Below are positions 55,766 to 64,000 of a stretch of DNA of 64,000 nucleotides, piece by piece. The first letter of the stretch is position 1, and each line of letters begins with the position of its first letter. Under the pieces are notes generated by a model that saw nothing but the letters and a program-made list of their open reading frames with translations, made no database searches and was not told the DNA's origin. The DNA comes from Palsa-504 sp963800415 (lineage in GTDB: Bacteria > Actinomycetota > Actinomycetes > Streptosporangiales > Streptosporangiaceae). The stretch lies in contig CAWDBS010000058.1 in the NCBI GenBank assembly GCA_963800415.1, forward strand, positions 164,018-228,017. Direction: 5' to 3'. The position numbers and the translations under genes are program-made.

Positions 55766-57895
55766 TCACTTTCCGAATCCGGGAATGTACTGGATGATCA
55801 GGTCGATGGCCCAGATGCCGATGAACGGGATGATCAGGCCGCCGATGCCGTAGATCACCAGGTTCCTGCGGAGCATCGACTGCGCGGATGCCGGGCGGTA
55901 GCGCACGCCGCGCAGCGCCAGCGGGATCAGCGCGACGATGATCAGCGCGTTGAAGATGATCGCCGAGGTGATCGCCGACTTCGGGGTGGCCAGGTGCAGG
56001 ACGTTGAGCTTGCCCAGGCCGGGGATCACGGCCGAGAACATGGCCGGGATGATGGCGAAGTACTTGGCCACGTCGTTGGTGATGGAGAAGGTGGTCAGCG
56101 CCCCGCGGGTGATCAGCAGCTGCTTGCCGATCTCCACGATCTCGATGAGCTTGGTCGGGTTGGAGTCCAGGTCCACCATGTTCCCGGCCTCCTTGGCGGC
56201 CGAGGTGCCGGTGTTCATGGCCACGCCGACGTCGGCCTGGGCCAGCGCGGGCGCGTCGTTGGTGCCGTCGCCGGTCATCGCGACCAGCTTGCCGCCCTCC
56301 TGCTCCTTCTTGATCAGCGCCATCTTGTCTTCCGGCGTCGCCTCGGCGAGGAAGTCGTCCACCCCGGACTCCTCCGCGATGGCCCTGGCGGTCAGCGGGT
56401 TGTCGCCGGTGATCATGACGGTCTTGATGCCCATCTTGCGCATCTCGGCGAATCGCTCGGAGATGCCCTCCTTGACGATGTCCTTGAGCTGGATCACGCC
56501 CAGGGCCCGCGCGGTGCCGTTGGCCCGTTCGGCCACTACCAGCGGCGTGCCACCGGCCGCCGAGATGCCGTCCACCAGTGGGCCCAGGTCGGCGGGCACG
56601 GTACCCTGGCCGTCGCGGATCCACTGGGTCACCGCCGAGGCGGCCCCCTTGCGGACCTCGCGGCCGTCGGCCAGGTCGATGCCGCTCATCCGGGTCTGCG
56701 CGGTGAACTCGACGAACTCGGCCCCGGCCAGTTCGCCTTCGTGCCGCTCCCGCAGGCCGAACTGGGTTTTGGCCAGCACCACGATAGAACGGCCTTCCGG
56801 CGTGTAGTCCGCCATGGAAGACAGCTGCGCTGCGTCGGCGACCTGCGCCGCGGTAGCTCCGCCGACCGGCAGGAACTCGGTCGCCTGCCGGTTCCCGATG
56901 GTGATCGTGCCGGTCTTGTCCAGCAGCAGCGTGTTCACGTCGCCGGCCGCCTCCACCGCGCGGCCGGACATGGCCAGCACGTTGCGCTGCACCAGCCGGT
57001 CCATGCCGGCGATGCCGATCGCGGACAGCAGCGCGCCGATCGTGGTCGGGATCAGCGCCACCAGCAGCGCGACCAGGATCACCAGGCTCTGCGGCGCCTT
57101 GGAGTAGAACGCCATCGGCTGCAGCGTGATCACCGCGAGCATGAAGATGATGGTCAGCGCCGCGAGCAGGATGTTCAGCGCGATCTCGTTCGGCGTCTTC
57201 TGCCGTTTCGCGCCCTCGACCAGGGCGATCATCCGGTCGATGAACGTCTCGCCCGGCTTGGAGGTGATCTTGACCACGATCCGGTCGGACAGCACCGTGG
57301 TGCCGCCGGTGACCGCGGACCGGTCGCCGCCGGACTCGCGGATCACCGGCGCGGACTCGCCGGTGATCGCCGACTCGTCCACCGACGCGACGCCCTCGAT
57401 CACGTCCCCGTCTCCGGGAATGTGCTCGCCCGCCTCGACCACCACGTAGTCGCCAAGCTGCAGCGCGGTGCCCGCCACCGACTCCTCGCGGAGCGCGGAC
57501 GGGTCAATCCCCGGCCGCCAGTTGAGCAGCCTGCGGGCCATCGTCTCGCGCTTGGCCCGCCGCAGCGTGTCGGCCTGCGCCTTGCCGCGCCCCTCGGCCA
57601 CCGCCTCGGCGAGGTTGGCGAAGACCACGGTGAGCCATAGCCAGACCACGATGGTCCAGTTGAAGATGGACGGCGAGCGGATCGCGGTGTACAGGCACAG
57701 TAGGGCGCCGATCTCGACCACGAACATGACCGGGTTCTTGATCTGGACTCGCGGATCCAGCTTCTTGAACGCGTCCGGGGTCGACTTCCACAGCATCTTC
57801 GGGTCGAGCAGGCCGCCGCCGACCCGGCGCGGCTCGGCTCCGGCCTGTTTGGGGTCTGCCGGAGCGGCCCCCGGGGTTGTCGTTGTCACAGACAT
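55766..57895 (-). CDS. kdpB: Potassium-transporting ATPase subunit B, locus 2
   Basis: A 709-residue P-type ATPase that hydrolyses ATP to drive potassium uptake through KdpA. Motifs are intact: EAVAEGRGKAQADTLRRAKR, VDESAITGESAPVIRESGGD, LLLDKTGTITIGNR with the phosphorylated Asp, MTGDGTNDAPALAQADVGVA and NDVAKYFAIIPAMF. AGGAG lies upstream of ATG 57895. This copy has the about 20-residue stretch and the Tyr codon that are lost in kdpB1, so it serves as an internal reference for the decay. Confidence 0.93.
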   Translation of the reverse strand: MSVTTTTPGAAPADPKQAGAEPRRVGGGLLDPKMLWKSTPDAFKKLDPRVQIKNPVMFVVEIGALLCLYTAIRSPSIFNWTIVVWLWLTVVFANLAEAVAEGRGKAQADTLRRAKRETMARRLLNWRPGIDPSALREESVAGTALQLGDYVVVEAGEHIPGDGDVIEGVASVDESAITGESAPVIRESGGDRSAVTGGTTVLSDRIVVKITSKPGETFIDRMIALVEGAKRQKTPNEIALNILLAALTIIFMLAVITLQPMAFYSKAPQSLVILVALLVALIPTTIGALLSAIGIAGMDRLVQRNVLAMSGRAVEAAGDVNTLLLDKTGTITIGNRQATEFLPVGGATAAQVADAAQLSSMADYTPEGRSIVVLAKTQFGLRERHEGELAGAEFVEFTAQTRMSGIDLADGREVRKGAASAVTQWIRDGQGTVPADLGPLVDGISAAGGTPLVVAERANGTARALGVIQLKDIVKEGISERFAEMRKMGIKTVMITGDNPLTARAIAEESGVDDFLAEATPEDKMALIKKEQEGGKLVAMTGDGTNDAPALAQADVGVAMNTGTSAAKEAGNMVDLDSNPTKLIEIVEIGKQLLITRGALTTFSITNDVAKYFAIIPAMFSAVIPGLGKLNVLHLATPKSAITSAIIFNALIIVALIPLALRGVRYRPASAQSMLRRNLVIYGIGGLIIPFIGIWAIDLIIQYIPGFGK

Positions 57896-58031
57896 CAGTG
57901 CAGTGCTCCTTCAACATTCGGGTCATTCAGGACCCGACGTGGTTCTCGCCGTAGCCGGGGTACCGGCCGCTCGCATGGGCCGCCGCGAAACCACCGGCCG
58001 CCCATGCTCGCTAGCCGGTTCTGAATGACCC

Positions 58032-59694
58032 TCAATGCAGGCCTTCTGCGAACGGGCCCAGCGCGAGCGCCGGGAAGTAGGTCAGGCCGACGAGGATGAG
58101 GATCACGCCGACGAGCATGCCGACGAACAGCGGTGTCCTGGTATCCAGCGTGCCGGCGCTCTGCGGCACCGGGGCCTGTCTGGCCAGCGACCCGGCCAGG
58201 CCCAGGGCGAAGATCTCCGGCGCGAACCGGCCGAGCAGCATCACGATGCCGCCGGACATCTGGTACCAGGTAGCCGCGGTGCCCAGGCCGGCGAAGGCCG
58301 AGCCGTTGTTATTAGCCATCGAGGTGAACGCGTACATGATCTCGGTCAGCCCGTGCGGGCCGGGGTTGAAGATGGCGCTCTGGCCCTTGTTTGTGCCGAT
58401 CGACAGCCCGGCCGCGGTCAGGATGAGCACGGGCAGGGTCAGGAAGTACAGCGCCGCGTACTTCATCTCGGTGGGCCGGATCTTCTTGCCGATGTACTCC
58501 GGCGTCCGGCCGACCATCAGCCCGGCGACGAACACCGTGACGATGGCCAGGACCAGGATGCCGTACATGCCGGCCCCGATCCCGCCGGGCGCGATCTCGC
58601 CGAGCGCCATGTCCATCAGCGTGATGGCGCCGCCGAACGGCGTCAGCGAATCATGGAAGCAGTTCACCGCGCCGGTCGAGGTCACCGTGGTGGACGCGGC
58701 GAACAGCGAGCAGCCTGGCGTGCCGAACCGCACCTCCGTGCCTTCGGCGGCGCCGTGCGCGAGCTGCGGCGCGATTCCGGCGTGCTGCATCTCGAAGAAG
58801 CTGATCCCGCCGACGGCCACTGCCCAGATGATCACCATCACGGCGAGCAGCGCATAGCCCTGCCTGTTGCTGCCCACCATCTTGCCGAACGTGCGCGGCA
58901 AGCTGAACGGGATCAGCAGGATCAGGAAGATCTCGAAGATGTTCGTGAACGGGTTCGGGTTCTCGAACGGATGGGCCGAGTTGGCGTTGAAGAAGCCGCC
59001 GCCGTTGTTGCCCATCTCCTTGATGACTTCCTGCGACGCCACCGGGCCGCCGACGATGGTCTGGTGCGCGCCGGACAGCGTGCTGATCACGTGGTAGGAG
59101 GCGAAGTTCTCGATCGCCCCGCCGGCCACCAGGACCAGCGCGCCGATAACCGACGAGCGGCAGCAGCAGCCGGATCACGGCGCGCGTCACGTCGACCCAG
59201 AAGTTGCCGAGCTTGTCGGTCCTGGACCGGGTGAACCCGCGGATCATCGCGATCGCGACCACCAGGCCGACCGCGGCGGACATGAAGTTCTGCACCGCGA
59301 GCCCCGACATCTGGGTCAGGTAGCTCATGGTGGACTCGCCGGAGTAGTTCTGCCAGTTGGTGTTGGTGGTGAACGAGGCCGCCGTGTTCCACGCGGTAAC
59401 CGGCGTGACGTTGGGCATCCCGACCGACAGGAACAGCCAGTGCTGGGTCCGCTGGATCAGGTACAGGAACAGCACGCTGATGACCGAGAACGCGAGCACG
59501 GAGCGCACGTAGACGCTCCACCTCATGTCCGCTTCCGGGTCGATCCCGCAGAGCTTGTAGATGCCGCGCTCGACCCGCCAGTGATCCTTGGCGGTGAAGA
59601 TGCGCGCCATGTAGTTGCCGAGCGGCACGTAGCATGCCGCGAGCGCCGCGACGAGCAGCGCGAACTGCAGCCAGCCGGCGGCTGTGCTGTTCAT
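58032..59694 (-). pseudogene. kdpA: Potassium-transporting ATPase subunit A, single frameshift, locus 2
   Basis: Channel-like subunit of the pump, about 553 residues if intact. Motifs include TNTNWQNYSGESTMSYLTQM, MGNNGGGFFNANSAHPFENP and NNNGSAFAGLGTA. The frame breaks near 59155: RLLLPL should continue SVIGALVLVAGGAIENFASY, and one extra base at that point explains the shift. Because the rest of the operon is intact, an assembly error or a very recent mutation is likely. Its ATG overlaps the kdpF2 stop (TGATG). Confidence 0.83.
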
Positions 59695-59783
59695 CAGAAC
59701 CTCTCAGGCAATATCAGGGCCACGAACAGGTAGATCGTCAGCAGCACGCCGCCGATCAGCCCGATCCAGTTCTCAGCGCTCAA
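59694..59783 (-). CDS. kdpF: KdpF peptide, locus 2, 29 residues
   Basis: Single membrane segment (IGLIGGVLLTIYLFVALILP) ending in PERF, the KdpF signature. The start is TTG 59783 and the stop overlaps the kdpA2 ATG (TGATG), as in canonical kdpFABC operons. Confidence 0.7.
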   Translation of the reverse strand: MSAENWIGLIGGVLLTIYLFVALILPERF

Positions 59784-59862
59784 AGCGCTCGACCCCCTTC
59801 AGGATGAGGAGGAGCACGGCGAAGACGACGATCGTCAGGCCGACGTAGAACAGGTCCGACAC
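59773..59862 (-). CDS. Small membrane peptide upstream of kdpF2, 29 residues
   Basis: One hydrophobic segment (LTIVVFAVLLLILKGVERF) after a GTG start at 59862 preceded by AGGAG at six bases. Its 3' end overlaps the kdpF2 start by 11 bp. Such a peptide, ending in a short charged tail, is the first gene of operon 2 and corresponds in place to the 47-residue protein of locus 1. Confidence 0.6.
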   Translation of the reverse strand: MSDLFYVGLTIVVFAVLLLILKGVERFER

Positions 59863-60083
59863 GGTGACTCCTAGTGACGTGCCGCTAGTGGTAGAACTCG
59901 CCCGGGCAGGCGTCAGCACCCAGGCGAATCTCAGTTAAAGGTCCGGAATTCCCCAGATAAAGGCCACTTGCGTGACCCATGCGCCCGCTGTCCGGTTCCT
60001 AACGGAACCCATGCGCGAGCGTCATATCGCCCAGCCCCGGCCGCGCACGAAGCCGCCACGCGGTGTCCGAGGGCCGGGTGGAG

Positions 60084-60608
60084 CTACGCCTCGGGGGTGT
60101 CGGGAATGAGCGCGTGCCGCCGGAGCTGCCAGGAACGCAGGCCGTGGCTCATCTCGTCCATCAGCGCCGACGGCGGGACGGCGAGCACCGGGCAGTGCGC
60201 GTGCGCCAGGCAGTAGCGGCTGACCGAACGGTGCAGCACCCGGCCGATCCCAGCCCGTCGGCCCGTCCCGATGACGAGCAGGTCATCCGGCTGGTTCGCC
60301 GTCTCGACCAGCACCAGGCCGGTCTCGCCCCGCGCGACCTGCGGTTCGACCTGCAGGTCGGCGGGCACCCCGCCCAGCCCGGCGTCGAACGCGGCCCACA
60401 GCCGCTCCCAGGCGGCCTCGCGCCAGACCTTGCGCAGGTAGGCGGAGGGCGCCCGTCGTTCGGCCATCTCACCGCCCGGAGGAATCCATGCGGTGACGGC
60501 CAGCAGCGGCACATTCCGCTGCCTGGCCTCGTCCGCCGCGTACCGCAGCGCTTGCAGGCTCCCTAGAGACCCATGCACGCCAACAATGATCCGACGCACC
60601 GTGGGCAC
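60084..60608 (-). CDS. Universal stress protein (UspA family)
   Basis: A 174-residue single Usp domain: RIIVGVHGSLGSLQALRYAADEA at the start, and the ATP-binding GTGRRAGIGRVLHRSVSRYC near residue 115, followed by HCPVLAVPP. GTG 60608 is chosen because AGGAGG lies nine bases upstream; the longer frame would contain that site. It is the nearest gene upstream of the kdp locus 2 promoter region on the same strand, so it may share osmotic or dormancy control, but no shared operator was identified. Confidence 0.85.
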   Translation of the reverse strand: MPTVRRIIVGVHGSLGSLQALRYAADEARQRNVPLLAVTAWIPPGGEMAERRAPSAYLRKVWREAAWERLWAAFDAGLGGVPADLQVEPQVARGETGLVLVETANQPDDLLVIGTGRRAGIGRVLHRSVSRYCLAHAHCPVLAVPPSALMDEMSHGLRSWQLRRHALIPDTPEA

Positions 60609-60798
60609 GGCAACTCGCCTCCTGACTGACACCGAGCGCCATCGTTCATAGCGGCGCCCCCCGTGACCGCGTACCCATCCATATAACCTCTATCCGCGCC
60701 CTCGAGCGCCATTCCTGACGGCCTCCTGACGGCGAACACCAAAAAGCATGCGTCATGCATTCGTGATGGGCCAGGCCACCCGGTTCATCTCGGCGGCG

Positions 60799-61497
60799 CT
60801 AGTCGGCGCGGACGCCGAGCTCGTCGATGCGGGCGAGCATCTCGGCCGGGTCGGCGTAGACCCGGTAGGCACCGGCCCGCTCGAGTTCCTCCCGGCCGTA
60901 CCCGCCGGACATCAGCCCGACCCCGAGTGCCCCCGCCCGCCGCGCCGCGAGCAGGTCCCACACGCTGTCGCCGACCACCATCGCGTACCTGGGGTCCACG
61001 CCGAGCTCGGCCGCCGCGGCCAGGAACAGGTCGGGGTCCGGTTTGGCGTGCCGGACCAGGTCCCGGGTGACCATCGGGGTGTCCTCCGGCAGCCCGAGCA
61101 GGGCCAGCGCCGACCGCGCCGTCGCCGCGTACCCGCTGGTCGCGATGGCCCAGCGGACGCCCGCCTCGGTGAGCTGGGCGAGCAGCTCACGCGCCCCGGG
61201 CAGCGCCGTGACCGAATCCATCTGCGCGCGGTACTCCGCCGCGTGCGCCTGCTGCAGCCGGTCGATGTCCTCCTTGGACAGCGACCGCCCCGTCTCCCGC
61301 AGCAGCGCGGACACGAACAGCCCGCCGCTCATCCCGATACGCCGGTGGATCCGCCACACCGACAGGTCGATGCCGATCCGCGTCAGCGCCGTCCGCCAGG
61401 CGATGACGTGCTGGTAGACGCTGTCGATCAGCGTCCCGTCCAGGTCGAACAGGAACGCCGGGGTCGGTGACTCGAGGTAGGACACTGCAGAGGCCAT
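60799..61497 (-). CDS. HAD family hydrolase (phosphoglycolate phosphatase-like)
   Basis: A 232-residue HAD phosphatase with motif I FLFDLDGTLIDS near residue 15, motif II IATSGYAATARSAL near 117, motif III Lys in RHAKPDPDLFL near 149 and motif IV MVVGDSVWDLLAAR near 170. The cap is the helical C1 type. The substrate is probably a small phosphorylated metabolite and cannot be named. The MASAVSYLES start at 61497 fits family N-termini better than the upstream in-frame start. Confidence 0.85.
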   Translation of the reverse strand: MASAVSYLESPTPAFLFDLDGTLIDSVYQHVIAWRTALTRIGIDLSVWRIHRRIGMSGGLFVSALLRETGRSLSKEDIDRLQQAHAAEYRAQMDSVTALPGARELLAQLTEAGVRWAIATSGYAATARSALALLGLPEDTPMVTRDLVRHAKPDPDLFLAAAAELGVDPRYAMVVGDSVWDLLAARRAGALGVGLMSGGYGREELERAGAYRVYADPAEMLARIDELGVRAD

Positions 61498-61537
61498 GAC
61501 CCAAGATCTATCATCCCGAACGAACCGGGTACCCGCC

Positions 61538-62968
61538 TCAGGCGCCGGCCACTGCCATGACGCCATCAGTAGTACCGAGGAAGGCGTAGTTGCCGGTCAT
61601 CGACAGCGACGCGAAGTGCGGCAGCGTGGTGCCCAGGTTCACCGAGGACCGGGTTTTGCCGGTGGCCGGGTCGAGTTCGTACAGCGTCCCGGCGGTCCAG
61701 TCGGTGACCCAGACCGCCCCGCCGCCGATGGCGGGGGAACCCCAGGCGCTGGCCGGCCCGCGCCACAGCACGTGGATCTTGCCGCCAGCGGTGCTGATCG
61801 CGGCCATCCCGCCCTGCTCGCACGGCTCGTATACGGTGCTGCCCGCCACCGCGGCCGCGCCGTACGCGGGGCAGACGTTCGCCTGCGCGACCTGGCCGCC
61901 GACGCCGCCGAGATGAGCCGCGCTGATCAGGTACGCGGTGCCGCTCTTGCCGAGCGCGAGCAGCATCCCGCTGTCCAGCAGCGCGGGCTGGGTCGAGCCG
62001 AGGTCCCGGTCGTGCGCGTTATCGTCGCGCCAGGTGGACGGCGCGAAGATGCCGACCTGGTGCAGGGCGGCAGACAGCGCCGTCACCGAGTCGCTGCCGT
62101 CGAACTTGGTACTGCTCTGCGAGCCGTTGCCCACGCTGACGTACAGGGTGCCGTCCGGGCCGGCGACCGGGCCTGCCGTGCCCCAGACGGCGCCTTCGCG
62201 CGGCGTCGGCACCAGGTAGGACACCATCGCCCCGCTGCCGCTGAGCGGGATGCCCACCACCGAGCCCCGGTACGGCCCGCAGTCGCCGTACAGGCCGCCG
62301 AACGCCACGTAGACCCGCCCGTTCCCGATCGTGAGCGCGGGCCGCTGCTGGTCGTAGCGGGGCTGCCCGTCCGGGGCCGGGATGTCGCGCTCCACCTGGA
62401 CGGTGCCGTCGATGGCCGAGACGCCGAGCAGCACGTGGTGGTATCCGGAGGTCTCCGCCACGGCGTAGACGATCCCGTTGTCCGCGTCGTAGACGGGGGT
62501 TCCGGTGATGCCGAGCGGGTCGATGTTGCCGCACGGCAGTTGGGCCAGCGGCACCGGCGTGCCGGCGTGCGTCCGCCAGACGACGTTGCCGGTCGCCTGG
62601 TCGAGTGCGTAGATGGAGTCGTTCTCGGTCGCCGCGATCACCATGTTGCCGACCAGCAGCGGCTGGCCGTAGACCGCGCCGTCGAGGTGCGCCCGCCAGC
62701 CCACGTGCAGCGGGCCGGCCGCGGCCACCCCGGCGGCGACGCCCGTGCGGGCGACGTCGTGTCCGTACGTGGGCCAGTCGGTGCCGGGATGCCCCGCGCT
62801 GTCCGGGGCTGAGGTCAGCGACCTCAACGGCGGCGCGGAGCCGCTCGAGATCCCGTCCGCGCCGGAACCGCCCGCTGACGAACCGGCACAGCCCGCCGCC
62901 GCGGCCAGCACGCCGCCCGTGAGTGCCGCCGCCGCGAGCCTGGCCGTACCCGCGAGTCTCATCCGCAT
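61538..62968 (-). CDS. PQQ-type beta-propeller lipoprotein
   Basis: A 476-residue exported lipoprotein. The signal peptide has the lipobox LAAAAGC (Cys near residue 27), followed by a Ser/Gly-rich linker. Repeated blade motifs of the PQQ-like type follow: WPTYGHDVARTG, IYALDQATGNVVWRTHAG near 120, ISAIDGT-type and LYVSVGNGSQS, and LYELDPATGKTRSSVNLG near 440. It probably binds a ligand or acts as a scaffold; no PQQ dehydrogenase active-site residues were recognised. It is divergent from the SGNH hydrolase, with about 50 bp between the starts. Confidence 0.8.
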   Translation of the reverse strand: MRMRLAGTARLAAAALTGGVLAAAAGCAGSSAGGSGADGISSGSAPPLRSLTSAPDSAGHPGTDWPTYGHDVARTGVAAGVAAAGPLHVGWRAHLDGAVYGQPLLVGNMVIAATENDSIYALDQATGNVVWRTHAGTPVPLAQLPCGNIDPLGITGTPVYDADNGIVYAVAETSGYHHVLLGVSAIDGTVQVERDIPAPDGQPRYDQQRPALTIGNGRVYVAFGGLYGDCGPYRGSVVGIPLSGSGAMVSYLVPTPREGAVWGTAGPVAGPDGTLYVSVGNGSQSSTKFDGSDSVTALSAALHQVGIFAPSTWRDDNAHDRDLGSTQPALLDSGMLLALGKSGTAYLISAAHLGGVGGQVAQANVCPAYGAAAVAGSTVYEPCEQGGMAAISTAGGKIHVLWRGPASAWGSPAIGGGAVWVTDWTAGTLYELDPATGKTRSSVNLGTTLPHFASLSMTGNYAFLGTTDGVMAVAGA

Positions 62969-63018
62969 TCCACTAGTCTGCTCCCGGGCCCGGCGAGTTA
63001 CTCCAGGTTCTGAATGGC

Positions 63019-63825
63019 ATGATTGCAGGGATGCCTGAAAGTAGCGGGGTACCCGGTATAGACGCCTTCGTGGCGATCGGCGACAGCTTCACCGAGGGGC
63101 TGAATGACCCGGATCCCGGCGGCGGGTTCCGGGGCTGGGCCGACCGGGTGGCCGGCGCCCTGTCCGCGCAGCGGCCCGGATTCAGGTACGCCAACCTGGC
63201 CATCCGGGGCAAGCTGCTCGGCGAGGTCGTCGCCGAGCAGCTGCCGAGGGCCGTCGAACTGGCACCTGACCTGGTCAGCCTGGCCGCGGGCGGGAACGAC
63301 ATCCTGCGCGGGTCCGACGTGGACGTGCTGGCCTCGGAGTTCGAGCAGGCCGTAGCCAAACTGCAGGCGGCGGGCTGCCGGGTGCTCATCTTCACCGGTT
63401 TCGATCCGCGCATGTTCCCGGTGATCCGGCTGCTGCGGGGCCGGATCGCCGCCTACGACATGCATCTGCGCGGCATCGCCGACGACTACGGCTGCAACCT
63501 CGTCGACCTGTGGTCCATGCGGGTGCTGAAGGACGCGCGCGCCTGGAGCCCGGACCGGCTGCACCTCACCACCGAAGGCCACCGGCGGGTGGCCCTGCGC
63601 ACCTGCGAGGTCCTGGGGGTGCCGGCCACCGAGGACTGGCGGGCGCCGCTGACGCCCGCCCGGCACGCCTCCGGACCGGCGAACCGGGCCCAGTGGCTGG
63701 CCGCGCGCCGCCAGGACGCCCGCTGGGCCAGGCAGTACGCGGCCCCGTGGCTGCGCCGGCGGCTGGGCGGCGGATCCAGCGGCGACGGCGTACCGCCCAA
63801 GCGCCCCGACCTGCTCCCGCTCTGA
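63019..63825 (+). CDS. SGNH/GDSL hydrolase family protein
   Basis: A 268-residue esterase or lipase-like protein: block I FVAIGDSFTEGLND with the nucleophile Ser near residue 23, block II Gly in LAIRGKLLGE, block III SLAAGGNDILRG with Asn, and block V SPDRLHLTTEGHRRVA with Asp and His. There is no signal peptide, so it is probably cytoplasmic. ATG 63019 or 63031 could be the start; neither has a strong ribosome binding site. The C-terminal 60 residues are basic and Arg/Trp-rich. Confidence 0.87.
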   Translation: MIAGMPESSGVPGIDAFVAIGDSFTEGLNDPDPGGGFRGWADRVAGALSAQRPGFRYANLAIRGKLLGEVVAEQLPRAVELAPDLVSLAAGGNDILRGSDVDVLASEFEQAVAKLQAAGCRVLIFTGFDPRMFPVIRLLRGRIAAYDMHLRGIADDYGCNLVDLWSMRVLKDARAWSPDRLHLTTEGHRRVALRTCEVLGVPATEDWRAPLTPARHASGPANRAQWLAARRQDARWARQYAAPWLRRRLGGGSSGDGVPPKRPDLLPL

Positions 63826-63969
63826 GCGCCGAGCTGCCGGCGACCGCCCCGCCGTACTTGTGCAGCAGCACCGCCGCCAGGCTCTCGTCGCTGGTGATGC
63901 CGTGCCGCTCGAGCAGCACGTCCGCGACTGGCGAGAAGTGCGGGAGCCCGGCGGGCTGACCCAGTGACC

Positions 63970-63975
63970 TAAGCT
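63970..63975 (+). promoter_or_regulatory. -10 box of a leaderless promoter at the right edge
   Basis: TAAGCT, six bases before GTG 63982, the same hexamer as at dapD. Confidence 0.4.
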
Positions 63976-63981
63976 GACCGG

Positions 63982-64000
63982 GTGAATCTTGAGCTCGACG
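63982..64000 (+). CDS. 5' end of a gene cut by the window edge
   Basis: GTG at 63982 opens a frame encoding Met-Asn-Leu-Glu-Leu-Asp before the window ends. A TAAGCT box six bases upstream supports a leaderless start. Nothing can be said of the product. Confidence 0.35.

Noticed and set aside
59863..60083. c-di-AMP riboswitch upstream of kdp operon 2
   Set aside because: No recognisable conserved core or pseudoknot pattern was seen in this 220-bp region.
63566..63919. Minus-strand frame of 117 codons over the SGNH gene
   Set aside because: Most of it is antisense to a well-supported SGNH hydrolase; only the first about 30 residues look protein-like and are noted separately.

Overview
The window is very GC-rich DNA from an actinomycete. 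Pointers are the mycothiol gene mshB with its DUF6113 neighbour, a mycobacterial Sdh1-type succinate dehydrogenase, a DUF574 methyltransferase, actinobacterial type IV secretion genes, many GTG starts and several leaderless gene starts. The genus cannot be fixed from sequence alone.

Layout. 1-7104 is the right part of a conjugative (ICE or plasmid-like) module: a frameshifted VirB4-like ATPase, a VirB6/TrbL-like membrane protein, a VirB8-like protein and a transglycosylase/NlpC-P60 enzyme. 7085-32418 is mostly housekeeping. It holds uppP, an sdh operon (anchor, frameshifted sdhA, sdhB), a DUF952 protein, an S9 peptidase, mshB-DUF6113-flavin reductase, ddaH-rocD (arginine analogue and ornithine catabolism), a DUF574 methyltransferase, fdxA-dapC and dapD (succinylase branch of lysine/diaminopimelate synthesis), a LOG protein, a DivIVA-like protein, tag, a MalY-type enzyme, a PfkB-like protein lacking key residues, an IS630 remnant and an SpoU-type RNA methyltransferase. 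32422-42635 holds a PHP hydrolase, a mini-SDR remnant, LysR with a zinc-ribbon partner, speB, a DMFase-like lipoprotein, an Lrp regulator, small proteins, a CaCA exchanger with a DUF4118 protein, and an SDR. 42644-59862 carries two neighbouring kdp potassium-ATPase loci. Locus 1 (kdpF-orf47-kdpB-kdpC-kdpA-kdpD-kdpE, unusual order) is broken in four genes. Locus 2 (orf29-kdpF-kdpA-kdpB-kdpC-kdpE) is nearly intact. Between them are a KdpD sensor-domain-only gene and a membrane-anchored Ser/Thr kinase. 60084-64000 holds a universal stress protein, a HAD hydrolase, a PQQ-type beta-propeller lipoprotein and an SGNH hydrolase.

Two features run across the window. First, a dispersed G-tract/C-tract palindromic element occurs at least four times, three of them inside or at the start of conserved genes (sdhA, dapD, pfkB-like). 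Second, short tandem repeats (9-18 bp units) are frequent in coding and leader DNA. Several genes carry single-base frameshifts. Some of these could be assembly errors, but kdpB1 also has a nonsense substitution and an internal deletion, so locus 1 is probably a true decaying copy. No tRNA, rRNA or CRISPR array was seen.
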